Below, in pieces: positions 25,434-33,528 of a DNA stretch of 64,000 nt. The notes under the pieces were generated by a model, which saw only the letters and a program-made list of their open reading frames with translations, had not been told where the DNA came from and ran no database searches. Each line of letters starts with the position of its first letter. Positions within the stretch are counted from its first letter, which is position 1. Location: the NCBI RefSeq assembly GCF_014284175.1, contig NZ_JACOGA010000003.1, positions 1-64,000 on the forward strand, in the 5' to 3' direction. This stretch comes from Affinundibacterium flavidum. GTDB lineage: Bacteria > Pseudomonadota > Gammaproteobacteria > Burkholderiales > Burkholderiaceae_D. The translations under genes and the position numbers were made by a program.

Positions 25434-26990
25434 CTAGAGACCTTGATCATATTTCAGATTGCTTCCTAGCAAAGTCACACGATAACTCATTGCTTGTGAT
25501 TGTGATCCGGCATCTCTATAGCCACCAGCCTGTCTTTCAAAAGAAGGCCATTTACCTGTCGTGTTTTGTCCGCCATCTTGCAAGAAAACATTATCAGCTG
25601 CACCACTTCCACCTAGCGCACTAGCTAAAATGTGCCCTCGATGGTATTCACGATCCGAAGCGTTAACGCCTACTGAGTCTCGATAAACCTGATCACCGCT
25701 AGTAATTGCGTCAGCGATTTCAACCGATGCGGAATAGCCTGTTACGCCAGTAATACCTGATCCACCGGGCTCATCACCACTTTTAAAGTCACTTTTCTTT
25801 CCCGTATAGGTGACTTGGTATTTGCTCTTACTCTGATTGTCAATTGTTCCTGTGAGCTTAGTTTGCGCGACAAATAGTTGCACCGCTTGTTGACCACTAA
25901 GATTAGGCAGTCTCAAATTGTCTCTCGTTTGACTTCTTTCCAAGGCATCTATTCTCCCTTGCAAATCTGATCGCAAAGCGCGCCTTCTGACCACTCTATT
26001 GCGGTGATGTTGTCCAGCATGTATGGCATCATCATGGAGTTCAATTTCTTCTTGAGACGCCATTTGTCCATTATCAGCAATTCCATCAAATGCATTTTGC
26101 AGTTCATCGATTTGCAATTGACGGTTATCAATTGCCTCACGTCGCTGCAAAATATTCCCACCCGACATCGCCATGGCAACGCTTTGTGCTACCGGCGTTG
26201 CCATACTCACAGCTTTTGCTCCCATAACATCAGCTTCGTGCTCCAAGCCGACATCATCATTGATTGGTACACCTGCTTTCATTTGCATAGTTGGCTTTAC
26301 CCTGCCTTGCGCTTGCTGCACTACATGCCAAGCTTCGTGCGGCAGATGCTGCTCCTGCCCCGGTGCAACATGAATCTCATTTCCTTGCGCAAAAGCGTGT
26401 GCATTCAGTTGTGCAGGTTGTGATGAGTTGTAATGGACTTTGACATGATCCATGCTCATACCAGATAGTGATTCGATCCCCGATTTAAGTTGATTTGGCA
26501 AACCTGTATTATTGGGTCGAAATTTTTCTTCTAACTGTGCCGTCTCTCTCTTGGCTTGTACGGGTTCTTCCTCCTCAACACGTTGAGCTGCATCAAATTT
26601 ACCTTGCAAGAGCTCATCATCCTCTACACATTGCACCGTGTCGAATTTACCTTGTAACGGCTCATCTTCTTCCACACGCTGGGCTATTGTAAATTTACCC
26701 TGCAAAATTTCCTCGTCCTCTACTAGCTGCGCAGTGTCAGACTTAGCTTGTATAGATTCATCGTCTTCAACTCTTTGGGTTGTGTCTGCTTTGCCAGCCA
26801 TTTTTGCCTGCAACAACTTCAACTGGCTGGCAGCAGAACTACGATTCGCAATACCTTGAGTTTTACGTTGGGCGGACTGCACATCCCGAGTATCGAGCAC
26901 TTGTGCTGCCTCTCGCTGTTTTAATTGCGACGAGTGTGACGCTGATTGTGAACGAGCTTGCTCCGCTAGGCGAGATGAACGTATTTGCAT
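25434..26990 (-). CDS. DUF4157 protein with C-terminal non-specific nuclease domain
   Basis: Starts at the ATG after AAAGGATTTAAC (518 residues). Layout: a Gln/Ser-rich N-terminus including SQLKLLQAKMAG; about six acidic repeats of 16-18 residues with the pattern AQRVExDExLQGKF (about 58-160); a DUF4157 domain (about 165-275) with LPHEAWHVVQQAQGRVKPTMQ, HVKVHYNSSQPAQLNAHAFAQG and the trailing EHEADVMG; a helical linker; and a C-terminal His-Me-finger nuclease (EYHRGHILASALGGSG, followed by NVFLQDGGQN) like DNA/RNA non-specific endonucleases. DUF4157 is the common hallmark of cargo for extracellular contractile injection systems, where it may help loading or self-processing. No tail, sheath or baseplate gene is in the window and no immunity gene follows. 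Confidence 0.85.
   Translation of the reverse strand: MQIRSSRLAEQARSQSASHSSQLKQREAAQVLDTRDVQSAQRKTQGIANRSSAASQLKLLQAKMAGKADTTQRVEDDESIQAKSDTAQLVEDEEILQGKFTIAQRVEEDEPLQGKFDTVQCVEDDELLQGKFDAAQRVEEEEPVQAKRETAQLEEKFRPNNTGLPNQLKSGIESLSGMSMDHVKVHYNSSQPAQLNAHAFAQGNEIHVAPGQEQHLPHEAWHVVQQAQGRVKPTMQMKAGVPINDDVGLEHEADVMGAKAVSMATPVAQSVAMAMSGGNILQRREAIDNRQLQIDELQNAFDGIADNGQMASQEEIELHDDAIHAGQHHRNRVVRRRALRSDLQGRIDALERSQTRDNLRLPNLSGQQAVQLFVAQTKLTGTIDNQSKSKYQVTYTGKKSDFKSGDEPGGSGITGVTGYSASVEIADAITSGDQVYRDSVGVNASDREYHRGHILASALGGSGAADNVFLQDGGQNTTGKWPSFERQAGGYRDAGSQSQAMSYRVTLLGSNLKYDQGL
26550..26790 (-). repeat. In-frame minisatellite encoding acidic repeats
   Basis: About five tandem units of 45-54 bases inside the DUF4157 gene encode VExDExLQGK(F) copies. 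Units differ at third positions and at one substitution each, so they are diverged rather than freshly expanded. Copy number may vary between strains and change linker length. Confidence 0.7.
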
Positions 26991-27679
26991 GTTAAATCCT
27001 TTCACTTAGACTTGGAGCCTAATGTCTATTAGCATCTAAAAATATCTAAAAACATTCAAAAATTATTTAGCTGTATCACGATATCTTAGATTGATTCTTA
27101 GATTGATTCTTAGATTTATTGAGATTAACTTTCTAACTTGACCCAGTATAGCCATTTTCAACTTACTATAAAATAGTTATTTTTTTACATTTAAATTTCA
27201 GGTAAGCTGCGTTGAAACATCGCATGTCATCTGAGAGGTGTTTGCATATCAGCATCAGCAAACATCATGCCAAGCTGGAATAAGTAGTCATATCAACGGT
27301 TGCCAGGTATCTGACTGCACCTTGCCGTTGTTGAATATTGTTGGATATTGTTGGATTCAGTTGGATTCAATTTGATTGATTGCTTTTCATGTTAACTTTA
27401 CGTGTCAAACATGTCATTTCAAGGTGTTTCTGCCAGTCAGACTGCGCTTATAAACTCGTCGTTTTTTTGAAAATTTTGGTACTAGCTTGAGAGAATTGCG
27501 GGTCCGATTTATGCACATTCCTTGAGGGTCAATTTGGATTGACATGACCTTACTGAACGAGCGCGAGAGCGGATGCCTGAGCCAAGCTTTAAAATCTCAT
27601 CGGTAGACTGCTTATTTCATATCGGCGATTACAAACTCTAGGCTTACAATCACAATTCTTATTTTCCTAGGAATTTCGT
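26991..27679. other. AT-rich divergent intergenic region
   Basis: Holds the promoters of the DUF4157 gene and the next rightward gene. Short direct repeats such as TTGATTCTTAGATTGATTCTTAGA (about 27093-27116) and ATTGTTGGATATTGTTGGATTCAGTTGGATTCA (about 27338-27371) are present. No gene is evident. Confidence 0.45.
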
Positions 27680-28300
27680 ATGAAAGACCATATTGAAAAA
27701 CTGCGCCAATTAGCATTGCAATCGGCAAATGGTGCAGGTCGTGGTTTGCTTAATGTACAGAATGTCGCACAAGATCTCACTCAAGTGGTTTCTCAAACGG
27801 TAAGCAAAGAAGCCATCAATAAAACCAATGCAGCTGGCTCAATCGCGATGGCTGCTGGAAAATCACTACAGCAATCTTTGTGCAATATCGTCGAACATGA
27901 AACAACTCAAGCATTGATGGAACAAGTCAAAGAAAAAAGCCAACATTTAACGGATAGTACGACGCATGCTGCTCAGTTCGTTAGTAATCAATTCATCGAT
28001 GGCGTGAAAAAAATAGATGACAAGCTTGAAGAAAATCATGCTGAGATTAAAGAGAAAGCCGAAACCGTATCGATGGGTTTCGGTATTGCTGCAGGGGTTG
28101 CCGCGGGCGCAGCCATGATAGGCCCACCTATTGTTGTCGCAGCAGCGCCTGTGATTGGCGCGGCAGCGACGGTAACTGGTGCAGTGGCGGGTACTGCTTA
28201 TTTTTACTCCAAATGGAAAACAAAAAAAGCTCAGGAGGATATGAAAGACCAAGGCATAACTGAACCTGCTGCAGTGGAAGAACGATCGCGAAAAGACTAA
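27680..28300 (+). CDS. Protein with glycine/alanine-rich hydrophobic C-terminal segment
   Basis: The 206-residue product has a helical, soluble N-terminal 125 residues (Gln/Lys/Glu-rich with EKLRQLALQSANGAGRGLLN) and a long Gly/Ala hydrophobic segment (about 134-178, FGIAAGVAAGAAMIGPPIVVAAAP, then VTGAVAGTAYF) that looks like one or two glycine-zipper membrane helices, then a charged tail. No signal peptide. I do not recognise a family. Such zipper proteins may insert into membranes. It is divergent from the DUF4157 nuclease and might belong to the same cargo locus, but this is only positional. The start has AGGAATTTCGT. Confidence 0.5.
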   Translation: MKDHIEKLRQLALQSANGAGRGLLNVQNVAQDLTQVVSQTVSKEAINKTNAAGSIAMAAGKSLQQSLCNIVEHETTQALMEQVKEKSQHLTDSTTHAAQFVSNQFIDGVKKIDDKLEENHAEIKEKAETVSMGFGIAAGVAAGAAMIGPPIVVAAAPVIGAAATVTGAVAGTAYFYSKWKTKKAQEDMKDQGITEPAAVEERSRKD

Positions 28301-28311
28301 AAAAGACTAAA

Positions 28312-28342
28312 GCCTGCTGTCAGGTACTGCCAGACAGCAGGC
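28312..28342. terminator. Bidirectional hairpin terminator
   Basis: GCCTGCTGTC (28312-28321) pairs perfectly with GACAGCAGGC (28333-28342) around an 11-base loop. On the minus strand it is followed by TTTAGTCTTTTTTAG, which suits the convergent methyltransferase gene, whose stop is 33 bases away. Confidence 0.7.
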
Positions 28343-28374
28343 CAAGATGGGCAGCGTTCATACCATCACCCAAC

Positions 28375-29115
28375 TCACTCTTTCATATTCTTCACGACAA
28401 ACACAAATCGATCTGTTTTACCGCGAATAGCAGGATCAAAAACCAGATTGGTTCTAGTGTCTGCAGGATTACGTAAGAGATCACTCTGCTTCACAATCTC
28501 AAAGCCGAATCCTTTTAGCGAAGTTTTGACAAACTCTTCGTCAATTCTATGATTGTCCTGCGCCTGAGCTAACTTGCTACCTATCGGTGCGGCATGGTCG
28601 ATTACCAACATTAAACCATTAGGTTTCAAAGCTTTTTTGATTTGCCCCATGAGGTCTTTGTCATCGATTTTCCAACCCGGCGAGACGTGATACATATCGT
28701 GATACCCCATCACAAAAAAAACTGCATCCAAACTATTTTCAGCCAAGCCAAGCTGATCTACTTCGCGATCATAACGAACAACATTTTTCAAGGAACCATC
28801 CGCCAGACGCGCCTCTAAATCTTTGCCAACGAAAGGCATGTAAGCCTTATTGTTATGCAAAAGAACTTTGCCTTTCGCGCCAAGCTGTTGTGACAACAAT
28901 TCGCTGAAATAGCCACTTCCACCTAACAGATCTAACACCGTCATCCCCTCCTGAATCGACATCAAGGCGATGGTTTCCAAAGGCTTACTCGTCACATCAC
29001 GTACTTTGTCTGCAGTCGAACGGTGCGGGTGGTTCAAATCAATCTGTGCCAATGCCGTGGTGCTGAGGCTGGCGATGATCATCCCGATTAATCCTAGTCG
29101 TATTGCTTTATTCAT
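28375..29115 (-). CDS. Exported class I SAM-dependent methyltransferase
   Basis: The ATG with GGAGACAAA before it gives 246 residues. Residues 1-22 are a signal peptide ending in TTALAQ, so the enzyme should be periplasmic, an unusual place because SAM is cytoplasmic. The Rossmann core is complete: motif I VLDLLGGSGYFSELL, a later VVRYDREV acidic strand, and LDAVFFVMGYHDMYHV. The group resembles secreted methyltransferase-like proteins of the Methyltransf_25/11 type found in several Proteobacteria. The substrate is unknown. It is convergent with the zipper protein and shares its terminator. An upstream in-frame extension of 61 residues has no Shine-Dalgarno and would bury the signal peptide. 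Confidence 0.75.
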   Translation of the reverse strand: MNKAIRLGLIGMIIASLSTTALAQIDLNHPHRSTADKVRDVTSKPLETIALMSIQEGMTVLDLLGGSGYFSELLSQQLGAKGKVLLHNNKAYMPFVGKDLEARLADGSLKNVVRYDREVDQLGLAENSLDAVFFVMGYHDMYHVSPGWKIDDKDLMGQIKKALKPNGLMLVIDHAAPIGSKLAQAQDNHRIDEEFVKTSLKGFGFEIVKQSDLLRNPADTRTNLVFDPAIRGKTDRFVFVVKNMKE

Positions 29116-29490
29116 TTTGTCTCCATTTATCCTTGTGTGAGTTAATCCCCAAAATATCAGCCAGCTTTCTAAAAAAACAGGTGATGTGCAATCAGAAATA
29201 AGCAAATAATTGAGCGAATTCAAAACAATTGAGCGTATTTTTACCAACTCACTGTTGAACTCTTCTGTGTTTGAAATTAAATTCCTTTTCACAAACATCG
29301 CAGATCATATCATCGCTTTTAAACCGGTTCAGAAATTGTGTCAACGATAGTGCAATTTTTTAAAAATGAGATTTAGTGCCTAATAATTGTGTAATGTAGT
29401 CTTCAAAATCACATGTAAATTAATTTATACTTCGGCAAATATAACTCGACAACTTTTTGGTAAATTATCCATCTCAAAAAAGGAAGGTTT
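29116..29490. other. Divergent promoter region
   Basis: AT-rich gap between the leftward methyltransferase and the rightward serine hydrolase. The latter has a strong AAAAGGAAGG ribosome-binding site. Nothing else is recognisable. Confidence 0.4.
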
Positions 29491-30990
29491 ATGTTAAAGC
29501 ACCTATTTATCGGACAACTCTTATCGGCTTTCAGTTGCGTAAGCTTAGCAAGTACATTACCAACAAACGTGACTAATCCGGTCACATCAGGTCATAAGCA
29601 GCATTGGCAATGTACGACCGCAGAAGGTGCAGAAGCACAGCAAAAAATAGTGCTTGCTAATTTTCTGCCTGCAGTCGTATTCATCAATGAGAGTCAGCCA
29701 ATTCCGATTGAAACTCGCCTAGTACAAAGTAAAACGCCAGCCTTATCGGTTGCAGTGATTCGTCAGGGTAAACTGGCCTGGAGTGCGGCATGGGGGAATT
29801 TAACGCAAGGTGGTAGCAAAGCCGATTGCCATAGCTTGTTTCAAGCGGGCTCTTTGGCAAAGCCAGTAACGCTGTTCGCAACACTAAGGATGAAACAGAA
29901 GGCTTTACTGAACATCGACGAGAACATCGACCATTATCTCAAGTCATATCATCTGCCAGCTGGGGTGCAAACAGCAGGCAACCCAGTGAGCATGCGCAAT
30001 ATACTCGCCCATACATCAGGTATCACTGCAGGTGGTTATGATGGTTATCCGAATGGACAAGCTTTACCGACCGATCTGCAAACTGTACTCGCCGAACCAC
30101 CTGCAAACGGGCGTAAAGTCGAAGTGGTGAATGCGCCGAATAGCGGAGTACGTTATTCAGGGGGTGGCTACACCGTGCTTGAAATCGCATTACAAGATCG
30201 CTTTGCCATGCCGTTTGATCAGCTGCTGCAAAACTGGGTGCTGACGCCATTTGGCATGAAACAGGCGAAATTCACCCAACCTATACCTACTTCATATTAC
30301 CCGCTTATCGCACGAGGTCACACCGCACAAGGTAGTATGGTCGCTGGCGGTTGGCACAATCATCCCGAACAAGCTGCTGCTGGTTTGTGGGCAACACCAA
30401 GCGATATGGCGAATTTCTTGATCGAATTACGTCAGGCTTATCTTGGGAAGAGCAAATTAATCTCTAAAGCGACCATGACAGAATTCTTAGCCAATCCTAT
30501 CGATGGACATGCCTATGGATTTCGTCTGATTGGCGAGAAAGATCAAATTTTTATTACACATTATGGCGGTACCGCGGGATATCGTGTGGGCATGACGATG
30601 AATCTAGAGACTGGCGATGGCGCAGTCTACATGAGCAATTCCGACAATGGTTCAAGCTTGGGTTCAGAATTCTTGGGTGCAGTATCCCGCACCTACAACT
30701 GGCCTTGGTTCCGCGAAACACAAGTAAAACGTCAAACCCAAACGATAGAAGCTTTACAAGCGCTGGCAGGCCAATATGTATTTACCGAACAAGGCTGGAA
30801 AATACAAATCGCGTTTGAAAACAATATTCTGGCTATCATCTTTCCGAATGGCGATCGCTATGCGATGACCCCAATAGTCGGTGATGGTCTTGCCTTCATC
30901 CATGCCGATACCGGTGTGCGCGCGAGTTTTGAAGTCACGGGCGACAGTACAAAAGTTCAGCTCTATGGGCAAACTGGAACGAAGCAATAA
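29491..30990 (+). CDS. Serine hydrolase of the class C beta-lactamase/DD-peptidase fold
   Basis: The signal peptide (1-20) is followed by a short spacer and a beta-lactamase fold starting near 75. The active-site motif is S121-L-A-K124 in FQAGSLAKPVT. The YxN position reads YSGGGY, where Asn is replaced by Gly, common in esterase/peptidase members (EstB-like) rather than true beta-lactamases. The third motif is HYGG (about residue 355). About 90 residues of a C-terminal lipocalin-like domain follow. It is a periplasmic or secreted hydrolase of unknown substrate. A second family member lies at 39980-41374. Confidence 0.8.
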   Translation: MLKHLFIGQLLSAFSCVSLASTLPTNVTNPVTSGHKQHWQCTTAEGAEAQQKIVLANFLPAVVFINESQPIPIETRLVQSKTPALSVAVIRQGKLAWSAAWGNLTQGGSKADCHSLFQAGSLAKPVTLFATLRMKQKALLNIDENIDHYLKSYHLPAGVQTAGNPVSMRNILAHTSGITAGGYDGYPNGQALPTDLQTVLAEPPANGRKVEVVNAPNSGVRYSGGGYTVLEIALQDRFAMPFDQLLQNWVLTPFGMKQAKFTQPIPTSYYPLIARGHTAQGSMVAGGWHNHPEQAAAGLWATPSDMANFLIELRQAYLGKSKLISKATMTEFLANPIDGHAYGFRLIGEKDQIFITHYGGTAGYRVGMTMNLETGDGAVYMSNSDNGSSLGSEFLGAVSRTYNWPWFRETQVKRQTQTIEALQALAGQYVFTEQGWKIQIAFENNILAIIFPNGDRYAMTPIVGDGLAFIHADTGVRASFEVTGDSTKVQLYGQTGTKQ

Positions 30991-31012
30991 ATAAAGTAAT
31001 AGGAATGAAATA

Positions 31013-31058
31013 AAAGTGCGAGGTCAAGTCTCTCACAGCCGGACTTCTCGCTTTATTT
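31013..31058 (+). terminator. Rho-independent terminator of the serine hydrolase gene
   Basis: GCGAG and CTCGC flank an inner AAGTC/GACTT stem with a three-base bulge and a short loop, followed by TTTATTT. It lies 23 bases after the stop. Confidence 0.5.
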
Positions 31059-31112
31059 CGGACTTTATTGCGACCGCTGTTGTAGGCTTTATCGCAGCCG
31101 TTATCGCTTCAT

Positions 31113-31754
31113 TTATCGCAGCAAATATACCGATTCACTCGAAGGTACTTTTCCTTTCAACCCGCCTTCGACTTCAGCACGATCTACCATGCTGATCTTA
31201 TACGTCTCGCCATAGTGCTCCCTGACTTCTTGTTCAGAAATCGAAAACGGTGGCCCGTCAATGAGTTCCTGTTGATATTCGTAGGTAACTAGTAGTTGCC
31301 GTGCATTGTGGCTGAGTTTAATCAAATGCTTGGCATAGTCATTGCGCATAGTTCGTGGCAAGGCGACTAGAGCAGCGCGGTCATAAATCGCTGCGATCTC
31401 GCCAGTAAGTTCAGCGCTCAGTTTGAAGAAATCGCCGACAAAGATCGTGATGCCATCGGCTTGATAACGATGAAAACCATCGAAACCTTCAACTAAGGAA
31501 ACCTGCGGTGCAATTGATAAGTCTTCAAACAATTCGCATATTGCGAGTTCACTTAACTCAACTCCAAGCACTTGATAACTGCAACTGAGCAAGTAGGCAA
31601 TATCTCGCGTCTTGCCACAAAGCGGCAAGAACACACGATCACCTTCAGTCAATTCCAATTGTGCCAAGTGTGCTACTAAATGCAGATTAGCTTCGTCACG
31701 ATGAAAAGCGATATCGCCGCGTTGCCATTTTTGATGCCAATAATTTGCTTCCAT
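31113..31754 (-). CDS. tpm: Thiopurine S-methyltransferase
   Basis: The 213-residue cytosolic enzyme has the bacterial TPMT pattern: the start EANYWHQKWQRGDIAFHRD, then FLPLCGKTRDIAYLLS holding the SAM-binding Cys-Gly-Lys region, LGVELSELAICELFED, the acidic IYDRAALVALP strand and the late QEVREHYGETYKISM. The length matches TPMTs. These enzymes methylate thiopurines and, in bacteria, oxidised selenium and tellurium. It is divergent from a MerR-family regulator with a palindromic operator between them, so it may be controlled by it. Confidence 0.92.
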   Translation of the reverse strand: MEANYWHQKWQRGDIAFHRDEANLHLVAHLAQLELTEGDRVFLPLCGKTRDIAYLLSCSYQVLGVELSELAICELFEDLSIAPQVSLVEGFDGFHRYQADGITIFVGDFFKLSAELTGEIAAIYDRAALVALPRTMRNDYAKHLIKLSHNARQLLVTYEYQQELIDGPPFSISEQEVREHYGETYKISMVDRAEVEGGLKGKVPSSESVYLLR

Positions 31755-31873
31755 GTTTAGTTCTTCCTCTTTAATCTAGAATTGATCAATGACTTGTTGC
31801 TCAGTTCTTGCGTAGCTTCCTATTATTCTCCATCAGTACTTGTGCCGACACCGCATATAAACTAGCATACAAG

Positions 31874-31889
31874 CTCAAGTCAACTTGAG
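31874..31889. promoter_or_regulatory. Operator-like palindrome for a MerR-family regulator
   Basis: CTCAAGT CA ACTTGAG is a perfect 7+7 dyad with a two-base spacer, placed 33-48 bases before the regulator start and about 120 before tpm. SoxR, the best-studied MerR-family redox regulator, binds a CCTCAAGTTAACTTGAGG-type site, so this sequence fits that class well. A possible -35/-10 pair (TTGACT, 17 bases, TTATAT) runs toward tpm and overlaps it. Confidence 0.6.
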
Positions 31890-31922
31890 GTCAAGTACTT
31901 TTTTATAGAAGGAAATGGCGAT

Positions 31923-32441
31923 ATGGATATTGCAGAAGTTATACAACAATCAGGTTTGCCTGCTTCAAGCTTACGATTTTATGAAGAAAAAGGATTGATC
32001 GCTTCGACAAGCCGACTTGGACTGCGACGCCAATACCACGAGAGTGTGATTGAACACCTCGCCTTTATCAGTTTGGCGCGTAAGGCAGGCTTCAGCCTGG
32101 CGGAAATAGCCGATCTCCTCATCGATAAAAACACAGGGAAAAAACAGCTACGACGTGACATGTTGCAAGCCAAAGCCGATGAGCTTGACAAAAAAATTAA
32201 GGAGCTGACTGCCATGCGTGAGGGGCTGAAACATGCGGCGGCATGTCCAGCTCCGAATCACTTTACCTGTCCTACCTTTCTAAGATTACTAAAAGTTGCG
32301 CGGAAATCAGGGGCAAGAGTCGCAAACAAAGCGACGAACAAAACCACAAACAAAGCCACAAACAAAGGGACAAATAATGTGGCAAATGAGATGATGAATT
32401 CGGTACAAAAAAAACAGACAAAGAGATTAAACAAGAACTGA
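31923..32441 (+). CDS. MerR-family transcriptional regulator with low-complexity tail
   Basis: The N-terminal winged helix-turn-helix begins with DIAEVIQQSGLPASSLRFYEEKGLI; the linking helix with LRR and the coiled-coil dimerisation helix follow (about 75-105). The effector end has Cys residues in ACPAPNHFTCPTF, but only two of them, so a SoxR-type four-Cys 2Fe-2S cluster is not present. The last 40 residues are an Asn/Lys/Thr repeat tail encoded by an imperfect 12-base minisatellite (listed next). It likely binds the CTCAAGT...ACTTGAG palindrome before its own start and may also affect tpm. The inducer is unknown. Confidence 0.8.
   Translation: MDIAEVIQQSGLPASSLRFYEEKGLIASTSRLGLRRQYHESVIEHLAFISLARKAGFSLAEIADLLIDKNTGKKQLRRDMLQAKADELDKKIKELTAMREGLKHAAACPAPNHFTCPTFLRLLKVARKSGARVANKATNKTTNKATNKGTNNVANEMMNSVQKKQTKRLNKN
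32324..32375 (+). repeat. 12-base coding minisatellite in the regulator tail
   Basis: Four 12-base units of ACAAA-x-x-xACAA type encode NKTTNKATNKGTNN-like residues in the last 40 residues of the MerR-family protein. Units are imperfect. The tail probably has no structure and may vary in length between strains. Confidence 0.6.
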
Positions 32442-32598
32442 ATGTATTATCAGAAAGAATCAGGCCAAGAGAAATGAGGCGAGTGCAAGTAGCGAATGTT
32501 GTTCAAAAATTGTACGACTTGCCCACGCCTCGCCCGTTCAGCGCAACATAATCCTCGTATGCATGCCCGAACTAAGCCCTAGCGAATCTGACATGCGT

Positions 32599-33180
32599 TC
32601 AAAAACGCCACTTGATTCCCGCCTCAAGTTTTTGTTGCGGAGTACCCTGATTTGAACCAGCGCGGTGGAACTCAACTACCAATCCCAATTGTTTCGTGAC
32701 GCTATATTCCGCACCAAATCCAACCAGACCACGTACGTAACTATCCGAGCTCACTTGATCATTATCGAATTGGGTTCTCGCGATACCAGCCTTAGCAAAT
32801 AAGGTCCAATTATCGCTCACTGGCTTACTGATCTTAGCAGCGGCGTACACCATATTGATTTTTAACTGCAATTGCCTGGACATACTATGCTGACTGCCGA
32901 TGGAGGGGGATTGAAAACGGTAGCCCCAGTCGAGATAGCCTGCTTCTATGCTCAAATCACGATCAAGTTCAATGCCAGCGTAGATTTTTTTTGCCAGGGA
33001 ATGATCATAATCGGCAACAGAGACGCCTGGTGCGTAAGACCACTTTCCCTCACCTGGGGTCATCACAGATGCTCCGACATAGACTTGCTGAGCATGGGCA
33101 ACTTGAGCGAAACTCAAGCAGGCGAAGCTTGCAACACCGAACTGAATGGCTACTGCGACGACAGAAAATAATTTTTTCAT
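32599..33180 (-). CDS. Outer-membrane beta-barrel protein, OmpA-N-terminal-like
   Basis: Signal peptide ends in VAHAQQ. The mature region alternates short strands that begin with YVGASVMTP and YAGIELDRDLSIEAGYLDWGYRF, and include AAKISKPVSDNWTLFAKAGIARTQF, GLVGFGAEYSVTKQLGLVVEFHR and KLEAGIKWRF. This eight-strand pattern with a final Phe is that of OmpA-like or OmpW-like porins; the OmpA C-terminal peptidoglycan domain is absent. The role is likely structural or as a small barrel channel. The ATG used has an A-rich leader, so an AT-rich in-frame upstream extension of 15 residues is discounted. Confidence 0.75.
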   Translation of the reverse strand: MKKLFSVVAVAIQFGVASFACLSFAQVAHAQQVYVGASVMTPGEGKWSYAPGVSVADYDHSLAKKIYAGIELDRDLSIEAGYLDWGYRFQSPSIGSQHSMSRQLQLKINMVYAAAKISKPVSDNWTLFAKAGIARTQFDNDQVSSDSYVRGLVGFGAEYSVTKQLGLVVEFHRAGSNQGTPQQKLEAGIKWRF

Positions 33181-33528
33181 GTAGTTGATTTTCAATAAAA
33201 TTAAAATGAATGAAACCAAAATCAAAACAAAAACTCCTGCACCAAGCTTACCTAAGCTCGATCAATATCAGAAATCAAGTTTGGGGCGCATTGTAATTCA
33301 TTAATTAATAAAAAACACACGATTTAACACACAACATGATTCGTGTTTTCTGTAAAAAATTAGAATTCCATGCGAACGATGAAGAGTGCATTTCTATGCG
33401 CCCTGCTCTCGTGTAATCTTAAATAAATTGACCAGATAAGCACAGATTGAGTATGCTCATTCCTCGGCTTGCTAGTCGATAGGTTGATCCACTCTCCTCA
33501 TTTCTGAATAATCTCAAGAAAGTATTTC
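33181..33528. other. Divergent AT-rich intergenic region
   Basis: Gap between the barrel gene and the broken yceH. Runs of A and T only; an ACACACGATTTAACACAC-type direct repeat at about 33310-33345 is short. The promoters of both flanking genes should lie here. Confidence 0.4.

Noticed and set aside
28375..29298. A longer start for the methyltransferase
   Set aside because: The upstream extension lacks a Shine-Dalgarno and would bury the signal peptide.
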